Assembly (NCBI GenBank): GCA_024704175.1
Contig: CP085629.1
Span: forward strand, 7,066,001 to 7,130,000
DNA length: 64,000 nucleotides
Direction: 5' to 3'
Source of the DNA: Paenibacillus sp. P25
GTDB taxonomy: Bacteria > Bacillota > Bacilli > Paenibacillales > NBRC-103111
Under the pieces are notes generated by a model that was not told the DNA's origin, did no database searches, and saw only the letters and a list, made by a program, of their open reading frames with translations. Positions 39,885 to 50,574 of the stretch are shown piece by piece (the first letter of the stretch is position 1; each line of letters starts with the position of its first letter). The position numbers were made by a program, and so were the translations under genes.

Positions 39885-40771
39885 TCATTCCTTGACAGAG
39901 CCGACCATGGCTCCTTTGGCAAAATGCTTTTGCAGGAACGGGTATACGAGCAGAATCGGAACGGTGGAAATCACGACCGCGGCCATCTTCTTCGTCTCGG
40001 GCGGGATGTTCTGCAGCCCCTGATCGGCGAGGCCGCTAACGCCCATGGCGGTGGAGGAGTCGATCAGCAGATTTTGCAGCAGGATCTGCAGCGGCCATTT
40101 ATCGTGATTGTTGATGAACAGCACCGCGTTGAAGAACGTGTTCCAGTAGCCGACGGCATAGAAGAGGCCGAAAGCGGCCAGGGACGGCAGGGACAGCGGA
40201 AGGATCACCCGCGACCAAACGGCAATGTCGTTGCAGCCGTCGATTCGCGCGGCTTCCTCCAGGCTGGCCGGAATGGAATCGAAGAAGCCCTTCATCAGGA
40301 GCACATACCAGCCGTTTGTCAGCACCGGAATGATCAGGGCATTGATGCTGTTGATCATGCCGAGCTCTTTGACCACCAGATAGCCCGGGATGATTCCGGG
40401 ATTGAACAGGGTTGTAAGCAGAATCAGCAGGAGCAGCATTCTGCGGCCCTTCAAGCGCTTCCGGGACAAGCCGTAGGACAGGGTGGACGTCGCCGCCAGG
40501 CTGGCAAGCGTACCTGCCACCGCGAGATAGCCGCTGATGCCGGCCGCTTTTACGAACGCCTTGGTGGATAAAATGTACTCGTACGAGAGCAGCGTCCATT
40601 CCCGGGGAAGAGGAGCGACCCGCCCTGCCGGAATTCGGCCGGCGTAGCGAAAGAGACCACAACGATATAGTAGAACGGAAAGAAGCAGACCAGCCCGACG
40701 AGAATCAGCAGGATGCCGGTGAACGTCTGAAACAGCCGGTCGGACCATCCGGCGCCGATCGTTTTGCCCAT
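39885..40771 (-). CDS. LplC-type permease, second locus (one frameshift)
   Basis: About 295 residues. Start ATG 40771 overlaps the LplB stop by one base (TGATG), so translation is coupled. N-terminal CFFPFYYIVVVSFATP; EAA loop EEAARIDGCNDIAVWSRVIL; C-terminus FLQKHFAKGAMVGSVKE. The frame breaks near 40610 between LLFP and REWTLLSYEY. It is a paralogue of the permease at 29290. Confidence 0.9.
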
Positions 40772-41743
40772 CAGTAAACGCCCTCCTCGCCGAATTTTTT
40801 CGCCAGTTTGTTGGCTGTGATCACAAGAATGAGACCGATGACGGATTTGAACAAGCCGACCGCCGTACTGAAGCTGAATTCCCCTTGAAGAACCCCTACC
40901 CGGTACACATACGTATCGAACACTTCCGCCACTTCGGACACGGCTCCGTTCATCATCAGATACACCTGCTCAAAGCCGACATCCATGATATGGCCGATCC
41001 GCAGAATGAGCAGAATGATGATCACACTCCGGATGGCCGGCGGCGTGACGTGCCACATCTGCCGGAGTCTTCCGGCTCCGTCCATCCGGGCCGCTTCATA
41101 GAGCTGGACGTCGACCCCCGCAATGGCGGCGAGGAATATCACGGTGCCCCAGCCGACCTCTTTCCAAATCGACTGCAGCGTCAGCGACGCCCAAAAATAT
41201 TTCGGCTCCGTCAGAAAATCGATCCTCCCGAATCCCATGTATTCCAGCAAATGATTGACGACGCCTTCCGTCTTGGACAGCATGAGGAAGCTGATGCCGA
41301 CAATAATGACCCAAGAGAGGAAGTGGGGAGGTACACAATCGATTGAATCGTTTTTTTGAACCATTCCCGGCGGATCTCATTGAGCATGAGCGACAAGACG
41401 ATGGGCGGCGGAAAAAAGAATACCAGATTCAGCAAATTGATCATCATCGTATTCCGGAAGATCCGGTAAAAATCGTCGCCCGAGAAGAGCCTCTCAAAAT
41501 GCTCGAAGCCCACCCATTCGCTATGAAGGAAACCGGTATAAGGCGAATAATTTTGGAAGGAAATCAGCACCCCCACATGGGAACATATTTGAAGACGAGA
41601 AAATAGAGGACGCCGGGCAAAACAAGCAGGTACAGAAACAAATCGCGTTTGAGCGTTTGTCCCATTCCTCCAAGCCGGGCGGACGGCCCGGGATTCGTAC
41701 GTGCCGGCAGGCTTGCCTGTAAATTAGAGGGGGTCGGTTCCAT
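40771..41743 (-). CDS. LplB-type permease, second locus (two frameshifts)
   Basis: About 324 residues, from ATG 41743 with AAAGGAG. It has LYLLVLPGVLYFLVFKYVPM and the EAA loop YEAARMDGAGRLRQMWHVTP. One break near 41572 is in a G run (five G; six restores MWGVLISFQNYS). Another near 41330 is in a C run (four; five restores VYLPHFLSWVI). Each needs just one base. First gene of the second sugar operon. Paralogue of the permease at 28269, and both loci share gene order except for the regulator position. Confidence 0.9.
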
Positions 41744-42083
41744 GCATCTGCACTCCTTTATTGGGATGATCAGCCGCGCTGCCTCGACTTACTATAGTCT
41801 CCCGGGAGCTTGAATGCATTAAAAAAATCTTGCAGAACCCGCGGCGGCGCCTTGCAAATTCTTGCTTCCGCCTGAAAGGAAGGGAAATGCGGCCGTCCAT
41901 CCCCAAATGATGGAGAGGGGCCGCCGGAACGTGCCTGCGGGCGATCTTTTAGGTATAAAGGAGATGCAGGATTGGGGAAGCTGGAGCCGAAGAAAAAAAT
42001 AGAGATGGGTAAGTTTTTCGCAAATGGGGGGGGGCGGATATCCGTTACTTGGGCTTTTCCTGATCCGGCACGCGGACTGCACG
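41744..42083. other. Intergenic region upstream of the second sugar operon
   Basis: About 340 bp between the operon start and the second SLH gene's terminator. No gene is supported. It should hold the promoter of the operon that starts at 41743. A G7 run near 42031 is a likely error site. Confidence 0.4.
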
Positions 42084-42112
42084 AAAAAAGGGACTGCCGA
42101 AGCGGCCCCCTT
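42084..42112 (-). terminator. Terminator of the second SLH gene
   Basis: On the minus strand, AAGGGGGCCG and CGGCAGTCCCTT-like arms are followed by TTTTTT, just after the stop at 42122. Confidence 0.6.
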
Positions 42113-42121
42113 GCTGTATGA

Positions 42122-45100
42122 CTAGCGAACATCGTCCTGCAAATTGTTCTTCCAGGTTTCGTCGCCGTCGCTGTTGCGTGTCGCTTCGTGCGATACGGCC
42201 GATTCCTGAACATCCCCGAACGCCCAATTGCTTTCCGGAATGTCGGGGAATTGGGGAGCCAAGCCTTTCAGCGGTCCGCGGTACAGCATCCGGTTGATCA
42301 TCGTTACCGCTTCGTCCCGGGTGATGTCACCGTCGGGTCTGAACCTGCCGTCCGCATATCCCGACAGGAATTTGCTCCGGTACAATTCTTCGATTGCGTT
42401 CTCCGCCCAATGCCCTTTTACATCCGTAAAGTGCGGTTCAATCGGCGCGCTTGTTTTCAGATTCAGGAACCGGGCCATAACGGCGGCGAGTTCTCCTCTT
42501 TTCACCGCCTGATCGGGACGGAACGAGCCATCATCGTATCCGCTGAAGTACCCGTATTTCGTAGCGATCTTAATGTAATTGGCCGCCCAGTGATCAGAGC
42601 TCACATCCGTGAAAGTCAGCGGAGCAAGCTGATCTTTATTCTCCGTTAGACGGGCCACGATTGCCGCCAATTCGGCGCGTGTGATCGAACGCTTCGGCTT
42701 GAATTCTCCATCCGGATATCCAAGAATATAGCGTTGATGCTTGAGTTCGCCGTAACGGCTGGAGAATACTTGAAACTTTGCAGAGGCGTCCGCTTGGATC
42801 TGATTGCCATCGAGAATAAACTGAACCGGCACTTCGAAAGCGGTCTGCGCTGTCTGGAGTCTGCGGCCATTTCACCGTTAGGTTGAAGCTGCCCGATTTG
42901 CCGGTCGCCAGATCTTTGACCTTCCACGTAATCGTACGGCCGTCAACCGTGCCGCCGTCTGCATCGATCATCTCTACGCCGGCAGGCAGTGTAACTTTCA
43001 CTGTGCCGGATACTGCCATAGATGTCGACTGGTTGCCGTAATGGATCGTAAGGTGCGACGGGTCGCCCTCTTCCACGATGTTCTTGTCCACCGACAGGTT
43101 CAACGTAATTTGGGGCTGGGCCGGTGCGGTCGAAACGCCGGAAGAACCGCTGTCGCCTGCTGTCACTGCTTCCGCCCGCCGTTACCGGCGTCAGCTGCAA
43201 GTCGAACTTCACAATGTCGCTTGCGACCGAGATGGTCGGGCTTGTGTAAGGATAGTATCCGTTCTTCGTAACGGCCAAGTAGTAGTCCGTATTCGAGAAT
43301 ACCATGAACGCATATTTACCGTTCGCGTCGCTAAGTCGCGGATTGGCATTGTTGCCCGGGGCGAAGCCTGCAACTGGCGGCGGCTGATACTTGCGTGCCC
43401 GGCACGATGCCCTTGTTCCGGTTGTTCGCCGTATCCGCATAATACAAAGTTACTTGCGCGCCCTCGATCGCCGCGCCGGTGACCGCGTCCGTAATGGTGC
43501 CGTACGGATCGATCAATTCTTCCAGAATGTTCAGCTCGCCGTCCGCCGTTACGCTGATCTTCGCGTCTTTGACAAGCGTGAGTTCTTTACCGGCTTCGAG
43601 TCCGTAGCGGACTTCCATTTGGTAATTCCCGACGGACAGTCCATCGGCCAGGAATACGCCGTTAGTCTGCAGAGCGAAGGCTTTCGGGGCTCCGTTCTCC
43701 GAAATATAATTGCCTTTCGCGTCTTTCAGATATATGCGCAGCTTCCCTGCAAAGGAGCTGTCCAGCAGAGCGGATTTGCCGTTCGGCTGTTTACTGAGCA
43801 CAATGCCGGTTGCCGTCTTCACGGAAGGGACATTCTGACCCACCGTAACGGAGGAGTCCACCTTCGCTTTTTGTGTGAAGGTTACCGGGGTGTCGACCCC
43901 GCCAATATTGATCGGCTGAGTGAACGTGAGCGTGTACTCCGCATCGCCGAGCGGAACCGGGACGGAATAAGCTCCGTACACGTCGGTGACGACCGTTTGG
44001 TCCAAGCCGGGTCCCTTTACCCTTACGGATGCACCCGCAATCGGCACGCTTGTATTTCCGTTCCGCAAAATCCCGCTGATCGACGCAGGCATGAAGGTAA
44101 CATGTACTTGCCCTGTCGCTTTCAAATTTTTGCCCGAATCGTTCACCGTCGCCGTAACCGGAATATCCTGAGGGACAGTGCCGGTCATTTTTCCCGACTG
44201 ATAGGTCACGACGGCCATGCCTTGCGCATTCGTTACGGCCGTTATCGTTGCCGTGCCGGTGCCGACGAACGTTCCCTGCGGAGCGCTGAATACGACATCC
44301 TCGCCTGCAATCGGCTTGCCGCTAGAGTCGGTCAGGACGGCGGTCAGCTGCGAGGTCGATTTGCCGTCGCCGACAATTTTCGCCGGGTTCACCGACAGTG
44401 CGAGGTTGGCCGTTACTGCCGTGTTCGCCAGCGTTATCTTTACGAGCGCGGGACTATCGGCATAGTTAACGCCGTCGGAAGTTCCGTTCCATTGGAAGGT
44501 TGCTTCGCCCGTTTGGCCCGCCGCCGGGACATACGTCAAATTGCCGAGCTGGTCGGCGGGAATTTCCTGTCCTATTGTGACAGGCACCGTTCCCAGCATC
44601 AATGTTCCGGTGGACGGCGGCGTAACGATTTTCACCGCAGTCAGTGGAGCGCCCGCCGGGTATTTGCTTGTGAAATCGGTCTTGGTGAAGGCGACGCGGT
44701 CGCCGGCATTCCCCGATTTCTCGATGTCCGCTACGGTCGGAAGCCGGTACACTGTCTCCGTATACGTTTTCGTCCCGCCGGCGATATCGGTCACCGTCAG
44801 TTCAATCGTGTTCTTGCCGACGCTGAGCGGGAACAGGTCGGAGGGCTGCCCGCTGGTCAATGGGACGGAACTGAGCACAGTACGATGATCCTGATCGTAG
44901 ACGCTCATCGTTACCGCGGCCAGCGAAGGATGATACACGCTTGCGGTTACGCTAATCCGGTCGGTATCCCCAGCTACCGTAGATTGATAAGAATCGGTGT
45001 TCGGAGAGAAGCTCGGGCTCAGGCTCACGTCGTTGCCCGATTTGTCCTTTACATTCAAATCCTTAAGCTCCGACAACGTTCTTGCGACGGCAAGGCTGGA

Positions 45101-46703
45101 CTGCGAAATTTCTTTCGTGTCGTTCGCCGCAGTCACTGTAAAGCCGTAGACGGTCGCAGGAGTCAACCCTGTCACGACATAGCTCGCTCCGGTTACGTGC
45201 GGCGCGATCAGCACGCCGTCCTTGTATATATCGTAATAGGTCGCGCCGACAACGGAATCCCATGACAGCGTTGTGCTTGTCTGCGTCGTGCCGCTTGCGG
45301 TCAGGACGGGGTCGGGCGTTGCCGTCAGGTGCTGCACCGGATCCTTCAGCAAGTTGTCGTAGCTGACAGTCGGCTTATTCGTTACGGAGTTGGCGGTGGT
45401 TAACCGCACTTGATAACGGAATGTTGTTCCGTCGGGCAAATCGTCGGTATTCGCCAGCCTTCCGCCAGCGGAAGGCGTGGCCCCGTCGCCCAAGCGAACG
45501 ACAAGCCGCTTGTTCGCGCTGTCGAATTCCCCGTTGTCGTCGCTCGCAGTATCGGTTAACTGCTTTGCACCCGGACCGGATACGATTTGCAGCGAGCCGG
45601 GAACATATTCGGTTCCGTCAGGGATAGGTGCGGCTCGCATACGTATTGCTCGCGACATCGCCGCCGTTGTTGATCACCTTGACGTCGTAGGTGATGACAT
45701 CGCCTGTCGTTAAAGCGGTATTGACCGTTTGCGTGACGACGATGTGGGGCGGAATCCCGAAGAAAATATCGTCAAGGAAATTCCCTTCATTCGCTTTGTT
45801 ATTGGCGGAAGACACCGAAACGAAGGAGAACCGCGTCACGGTTTGTCCTTCGGGAACCAAATACGATCCGGTATATTTTCTCCATGCCGAATTTCCGTCC
45901 GTTATCGGTCCCTGATCGCTCGCTTGATCAACGAGGGGGCCGCCCGGAGGGCCGATCTGCACCTTCATCGTATCCGTGCCGTTTCGCCCGCGATGATAAA
46001 GACGCCAATTGACGGTTGTGCCGGGGTTCGTCAAAATATCCTGATACAGGGAAGAAGGAAATTGCGCATTCAGCTCTGCGAATTGTCCGCCCTCCGGAAT
46101 CGGGATGGACGAGTTGGAATTGCTCTTTATATCATTGCGGAATTCAATATAATGGTCGGTTGCCGTCGTTTTCCAACCGATTCCATCCGCGTCGTCACGG
46201 TAATAATTCCATGCCCCGGGCGTTGTTGTCTTCGATCCGGGAGTCGTTGATGCGCTTATCGGCGGCGTCTCGAAGCCGCCGTTCTGAAGCTTTTTATTAG
46301 GCGTGATTGCCGCCGCTGTCACAGTCACGGAGGTCGCCGCATCGGCGTACCCGGCCGCTGTCACCTTGATGGTGTGGGTGCCTGCAGACAGCACGCCGGC
46401 GAGAATCATCACGGACGGTTGATTGCCGGATTGCGCCGCCGGATAAATGACGTACTGCGAATTCGCCGTCAGCGGCGTGCCGCCGTCATAAACCCCTGTA
46501 ATCGCTGAAGTCCACGCCGAATTTGCAGCGAAATTAATCTCGACATCGTGAGCCGTATCGGGAGCAGGGCTCGTGCGAGGGGTCAATACCGGCGGCGCCG
46601 AGGCCGCGTGAGCGTTGCCGGCGGGCAGGGCCGATGCCGCCAAGCTGAACAACAAAAAGAATAACAAGACATAAGCAACTAGTTTGTTGATGTTTCTTAG
46701 CAT
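42122..46703 (-). CDS. Multidomain SLH surface protein (about four frameshifts)
   Basis: About 1,527 residues from ATG 46703 (GGTGGAGAG). Order: signal peptide (cleavage near AHAAS), a PEGA/Ig-like region, a carbohydrate-binding-like domain with LQNGGFETPP and WRKYTGSYLVPEG, and a DUF11-like domain. Then come a fibronectin type III domain (TSTTLSWDSVVGATYYDIY), a cadherin-like beta-sandwich, an invasin-type Ig domain (VNPAKIVGDGKSTSQLTAVL), carboxypeptidase-regulatory-like domains (GAYSVPVPLGDAEYTLTF) and a second DUF11-like domain. Three C-terminal SLH domains follow (YILGYPDGEFKPKRSITRAE, SGYDDGSFRPDQ, LSGYADGRFRPDG). Breaks near 45650, 43385, 43165 and 42845. Unlike the protein at 19120 the SLH domains are at the C-terminus. 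Probably wall-anchored. Confidence 0.85.
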
Positions 46704-46889
46704 AGTACTTTTCTCTCCACCTCAGACTTTCTAAGATTACTAGGAATAAAGTCTTATTTCTCTAAAGAACAATTCTAACGATCCACTCCCTTACAGTCGA
46801 AAATTGCTGAATTACCCCAGTTTTTGTAACACTAAATAACTATAACGCATACAACTGAACAATTTCTGTACAAGTTGCAAGGCCAAGGT

Positions 46890-46985
46890 TACGGGTGATG
46901 GTATTAGCATTGGACCTGCAAATCTACGAGGCGGCGCTCATCGATGGGAAGGAAACGAATCCGGAGCGTGATGGTGACCGGCTGA
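46890..46985 (+). pseudogene. Short remnant of an LplB-type permease
   Basis: The plus-strand frame reads LDLQIYEAALIDG, matching the EAA loop (DPQVYEAARMDG) of the LplB family, but the surrounding sequence has no permease features. The rest of the 46704-47231 gap is AT-rich upstream of the SLH gene, then a terminator. Confidence 0.45.
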
Positions 46986-47182
46986 AGGAGATACCGGCCG
47001 CAAGACGACGGAATATTTCCGGCCGCATGCGGACGGAACGGATGAGATACCCGGCGGGTTGGCGGGAGAAGACGCACGGATGGGGTCAAGGACCTGCCGA
47101 ATGCAGGTTATTAAACCCTTCATCCGCTTCGGCCCCATGAGGAATCTTACGACGGTCGGCGCGCGAAAGGTAATCATAGGAG

Positions 47183-47222
47183 AGCCCGCTGCTCCGGTTG
47201 TTCGTTCCGGTGGGAGCGGGCT
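47183..47222 (+). terminator. Intrinsic terminator
   Basis: AGCCCGCT (47183-47190) pairs with AGCGGGCT (47215-47222), followed by ATTTTTATTTT on the plus strand. It is the counterpart of the hairpin at 33898-33942. Confidence 0.75.
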
Positions 47223-47231
47223 ATTTTTATT

Positions 47232-47744
47232 TTACGTGATTGAAGATTTGGGGGGCAAATAATTACGGACATAAAGGTACACGAGCAGGTTGAGTGAATA
47301 GGTGGTCAAATAGACCGGCGGCGAATACCACAGCTTCCATCCCTTGTAAGTGAAGACGTGAAAAGCGAAGGTGGTCGCGCCTTCGAGGGCGGTTGTGGCG
47401 GCAGTAAACAAGAGCAGGCGACCTGCAAGCTTCCAACCTGTCGGCCGCCACTTGTCAAAGCCGTACAGCATGAGGAACGGCGCCGGCGGGTAAGTCACGA
47501 AATACAGGACGACATCGAACCATTCGAATTGCGGCCGGTCGCCGAAGTCGTACAAATCAAACGGCTTGACACCGAGGGTGAAATCAGCGGTAAACCCCAG
47601 CAAACCGTTGAACAGCCATATAACGAAGAAGGTTACGGCAGGCGACCGGCGGGGAAGCAGGCACAGCGTACCCCAGGAAAGCAGCGATACGGCCAGAATA
47701 AACCATTCGTTCGCGTCGAAGCGAACCGGCGGATACAGGATCAT
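47232..47744 (-). CDS. CBO0543-like small membrane protein, copy 1
   Basis: About 170 residues from ATG 47744 (GGAAGGCGG). It starts MILYPPVRFDANEWFILA, has four to five helices and ends LLVYLYVRNYLPPK. Members of this class are frequent, often tandem, in Bacillales, with unknown function. It overlaps the stop of the upstream paralogue by 4 nt (ATGA), so the two are coupled. The upstream extension of the frame (to 47849) is not supported. A deleted copy lies at 33945. Confidence 0.75.
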   Translation of the reverse strand: MILYPPVRFDANEWFILAVSLLSWGTLCLLPRRSPAVTFFVIWLFNGLLGFTADFTLGVKPFDLYDFGDRPQFEWFDVVLYFVTYPPAPFLMLYGFDKWRPTGWKLAGRLLLFTAATTALEGATTFAFHVFTYKGWKLWYSPPVYLTTYSLNLLVYLYVRNYLPPKSSIT

Positions 47745-48219
47745 GCAGAGACCGCCTTCCCGCGCAGCCATGCTCTGAACCATGTTAAAAAGACGGCATG
47801 CAGCGCAAGCGGCGCGATTATTTGAATCATGGCATAGCCCATATTCCACCCGATATCCGTCAGGACCCCGGTCAAGCGAAACAGATATGTAAGGCCTGTC
47901 AGGGCGAGGAACGAGCCGGCTAAGGCAAGGAGTTTACGGGGAACGAAACCGTTCCGGCCATATAGACACCGAGTCCGTATAATACGGTTAACGAGGTCGC
48001 CGCCAGCTGCTCCAGCTTCAAGGTGAAGAAGTCAGGAATCTTCCCGCTGATCTCCACTACACCGAGATTGACGATCAGGACGGCATGGTCGAACTGCTCC
48101 AGCGTAGCGGTTAGAATCCAGCAGACGAGGATTTCGACGGGGTGCAGCGTCCGGCGCAGGACAGGGAGACAGACGCCGCCTATAATACATAAGATCAGCA
48201 AGAGAATGAAGTGGATCAT
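47741..48219 (-). CDS. CBO0543-like small membrane protein, copy 2 (one frameshift)
   Basis: About 160 residues from ATG 48219 with GGGGAGG. It is hydrophobic from the first residue (MIHFILLLILCIIGG) and includes RRTLHPVEILVCWIL. The frame breaks near 47940 in a run of four C; five C gives SFPRKLLALAG and the frame runs to TGA overlapping the next ATG. The C-terminus ends FRAWLRGKAVSA. It belongs to the same class as its neighbour but is diverged. Confidence 0.65.
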
Positions 48220-48224
48220 GATAT

Positions 48225-48800
48225 AGTGCCTCCCCGGTACGCGGAATGATCAGTGGTCCCCTTATTTTTTCCAATTCATCCGGCCCGCATACGGAAAAAA
48301 GCAATATGCCGGTACGGATCAGAATACTCGGGATCTTCATGGTTTGACTTACCAGGCGGCGTTGGAAGCATTTCGCGTGTCGGGGCTTTCCAAAGGGGAG
48401 GCAACTGGTTCAGAGCATGGGACCGGATCGCTCAAAATGGAGCCTGAAAGACGTCGGCAAAAGAAATCGATATCTCGTCAAGGCAACCACGGATGCGCCG
48501 AATATGATCACGGATCCGATCCTGCCGGCCATGCTGTCATCGCCGGAGCATACCCTACGCGATGTGATCGATATCTTCAAAGGAATGGTTTTCAGGCCGT
48601 AAAGGAGATGAATCGGACGATTCATGGTATAGTGGTAGTAATTGATTCTCCTAGATCGGAGTGGGAAGACATTGCCGCGGTTAAAACAAAAAGCAGCTGG
48701 AACAGAGTCGCGATGAGCGCCGGGAACAGATCAAGCAGGCATTTCCGTTAGTTCAAAACCAAGGATGCGCTGTACACGACCATTGTTCAGGAGCCGATGC
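48225..48800 (+). other. Region with broken ORFs, nothing identified
   Basis: Between the membrane genes and the YolD-like gene. Two overlapping plus-strand frames (about 48242-48750 and 48417-48602) are open but neither resembles a known protein. SKWSLKDVGKRNRYLV is the most protein-like piece. It may be a decayed gene. Confidence 0.3.
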
Positions 48801-48872
48801 CCGGCGTGGAATTCTTAATGTGTTTATTGAAAAAGTAGTCTTTTATTCGAATCTCAACCAGGAGGTACACTA

Positions 48873-49124
48873 ATGGCTAAATCGAAAGTTCCAAAGAGAC
48901 CGACAAGGGATGAATTTGTACTTGAAGAGATAGGCAATCAGCTTACCGAGGCTTATTATGAGAAGTCGGAAATTGTATTAACGGTATGGGGATGGGATGA
49001 GAGCGTCCGAGGTCAGATCGTTAAGATGGACTCACGAACGGGTAAAGTCCATGTTGAACAAGTGGATGGGGTTGCACAAGTACCCTTTATGGACATCATG
49101 AGTGTCGATTATCCAAGAGATTGA
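48873..49124 (+). CDS. YolD-like family protein
   Basis: An 83-residue protein with CAGGAGG and ATG 48873. It has the YolD-like fold: an N-terminal region with RDEFVLEEIGNQLTEAYYEK, then IVLTVWGWDESVRGQIVKMD and a C-terminal VPFMDIMSVDYP. YolD-like proteins often accompany the UV-damage polymerase UvrX, but none is adjacent here. Intact. Confidence 0.75.
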   Translation: MAKSKVPKRPTRDEFVLEEIGNQLTEAYYEKSEIVLTVWGWDESVRGQIVKMDSRTGKVHVEQVDGVAQVPFMDIMSVDYPRD

Positions 49125-49274
49125 TTGGTGAGACATCGCCATTAAAAAGGGGGATGTGACGCAAACCGGGCAACGGCGTGGGTCCGGCGACCCTGACGGT
49201 CCGGAATCCATGCGGATTCCGGATCGTGAGCGGGGAATCGATTCGTTCCCTTGCATGAAGTGTAGGGCAAAACG

Positions 49275-49688
49275 CTACAACTGATCGCGGATTTGGGCGA
49301 TCAGCCCGGCATATTCGCTCTCGCTCAAATACACCTCGCCCGGGTTCATCTCGAACGGCTTGCCCCAGCTCGGCCCGCCCTCGTACTTCGGCACGATGTG
49401 AAAATGCACATGCGGCATCGTATCGCCATAGGCTCCGTAGTTGATTTTGCCCGGCTTGAAGGCGCGTTCCACGGCGGCCGCCGCCTGGGCCACGTCCGCC
49501 ATCAGCTGCTCGCGGCGCTCCTCGGATAAGTGAAACATTTCGCGCTCATGCTCGTTCAGCGCAACGACGACCCGGCCGCGGTACGTCTGCTCTTTGAACA
49601 AAAACAGCGTCGAAACCCGCAGCTGCCCGATTTCGATCATCAGCCCGTCGAGCCGCTCGTCTTTGGCGCAATAAATACATGGATTCAT
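49275..49688 (-). CDS. HIT-family hydrolase
   Basis: About 137 residues from ATG 49688 (GGGGAGG). The N-terminus has CIYCAKDE and the HIT motif is HVHFHIVPKYEG, whose His triad hydrolyses nucleotide phosphoramidates or dinucleotides. The longer open frame to 49973 is not supported by family length or by any ribosome site. Cytoplasmic. Intact. Confidence 0.9.
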   Translation of the reverse strand: MNPCIYCAKDERLDGLMIEIGQLRVSTLFLFKEQTYRGRVVVALNEHEREMFHLSEERREQLMADVAQAAAAVERAFKPGKINYGAYGDTMPHVHFHIVPKYEGGPSWGKPFEMNPGEVYLSESEYAGLIAQIRDQL

Positions 49689-49815
49689 GGCATAAAGCCT
49701 CCCCGGTGAGCTTGGAATGGATTGCTTATTTAAGCCTAATAAACTTCTTGTCCGGTGTCCATGTATTTTCTTACGAAACGAATGCCGGTATGCCGCTTGA
49801 TGACGCCTAACCGGC

Positions 49816-49870
49816 AGCGAAAACGGCTGTCCCATCGTCCGGCCGGACGAACGGGACAGCCGTTTTCGCT
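49816..49870. terminator. Strong bidirectional terminator
   Basis: A perfect 18-bp stem: AGCGAAAACGGCTGTCCC (49816-49833) and its complement (49853-49870), with a GC-rich loop. It lies between the HIT gene (which starts at 49688) and the Ohr gene (which ends at 49901), on the strand of both, so it would end the Ohr transcript. Confidence 0.9.
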
Positions 49871-49900
49871 TTAAACAGGCTCCGATCTGAAGCCTCTTCT

Positions 49901-50320
49901 CTACTTCGGTACGGGGGCACGGGCTTTGAGCTCCACTTCGATGTTGCCCCGGGTGGCTTTGGAATAGGGGCACACCTCGTGGGCCGCCTTCGCCAGCTCC
50001 ATCACTTGATCTTGGCTGAGATCGGGGATCGTCACCTCCATCTGTGCGGACAGATGGTACGATTCTCCATCTTGATGAAGCGTGACATGAGCTGTGACTA
50101 CGGAGTTGCGAATGTCCATCTTTCGGCTCTTGGCCACGCTCTTCAGCGCGCTGTGGAAGCAGGCCGAATAAGCGGCTGCGAACAATTGCTCCGGATTGGT
50201 TCCTTCCGTCCCTCCCTGTCCGGGCTGAACAACCTTAAGGTCGAACCGGCCGTCGGACGAGCGGACGAAGCCTTCCCGGCCTCCGTGGGACGTAACCTCC
50301 GCCGTATAAATGGCTCCCAT
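49901..50320 (-). CDS. ohr: Organic hydroperoxide resistance protein (Ohr/OsmC family)
   Basis: About 139 residues from ATG 50320 with AAAGGAG. Two redox Cys are in AAYSACFHSALKSVA and HEVCPYSKATRGNIEVEL. The N-terminus MGAIYTAEVTSHGGREGFV and the GGTEGTNPEQLFAA motif are typical of Ohr, which reduces organic peroxides with lipoylated partners. Intact. No OhrR-type regulator is adjacent. Confidence 0.93.
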   Translation of the reverse strand: MGAIYTAEVTSHGGREGFVRSSDGRFDLKVVQPGQGGTEGTNPEQLFAAAYSACFHSALKSVAKSRKMDIRNSVVTAHVTLHQDGESYHLSAQMEVTIPDLSQDQVMELAKAAHEVCPYSKATRGNIEVELKARAPVPK

Positions 50321-50489
50321 CGGAATCACTCCTTTCCTGAGTGGTGTCAGGTATTACTTACCCTTCGGCTTGTCCGGTGAACCCGGGTCGCGGACGGACG
50401 AGCCTGTCGTTGGTTTGCATAAATATGGATATTTTGTTACATTTTACTCCAAAATATACCAACATTCTTAGAATTTACAATAATTTATT

Positions 50490-50518
50490 TTGATTACAAA
50501 CGTCCACTTGGATATAAT
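50490..50518 (+). promoter_or_regulatory. Sigma-A-like promoter of the lipopeptide cluster
   Basis: TTGATT (50490-50495), a 17-bp spacer and TATAAT (50513-50518), 57 bp before the thioesterase start, in a strongly AT-rich region. No other strong promoter is seen before the NRPS genes. Confidence 0.65.
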
Positions 50519-50574
50519 TGGAATTGAGGAAATATTTACCATGGTTAGGAATAATATTGAAGGGTGGTGAACCG

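Noticed and set aside
43391-45265. 624-codon plus-strand ORF
   Set aside because: It is antisense to the second SLH gene, which has clear domains on the other strand. The plus-strand translation is Arg-rich and shows no family.
48225-48800. A gene between the CBO0543-like and YolD-like genes
   Set aside because: Several frames are partly open, but none has an RBS, consistent domain or good coding pattern.
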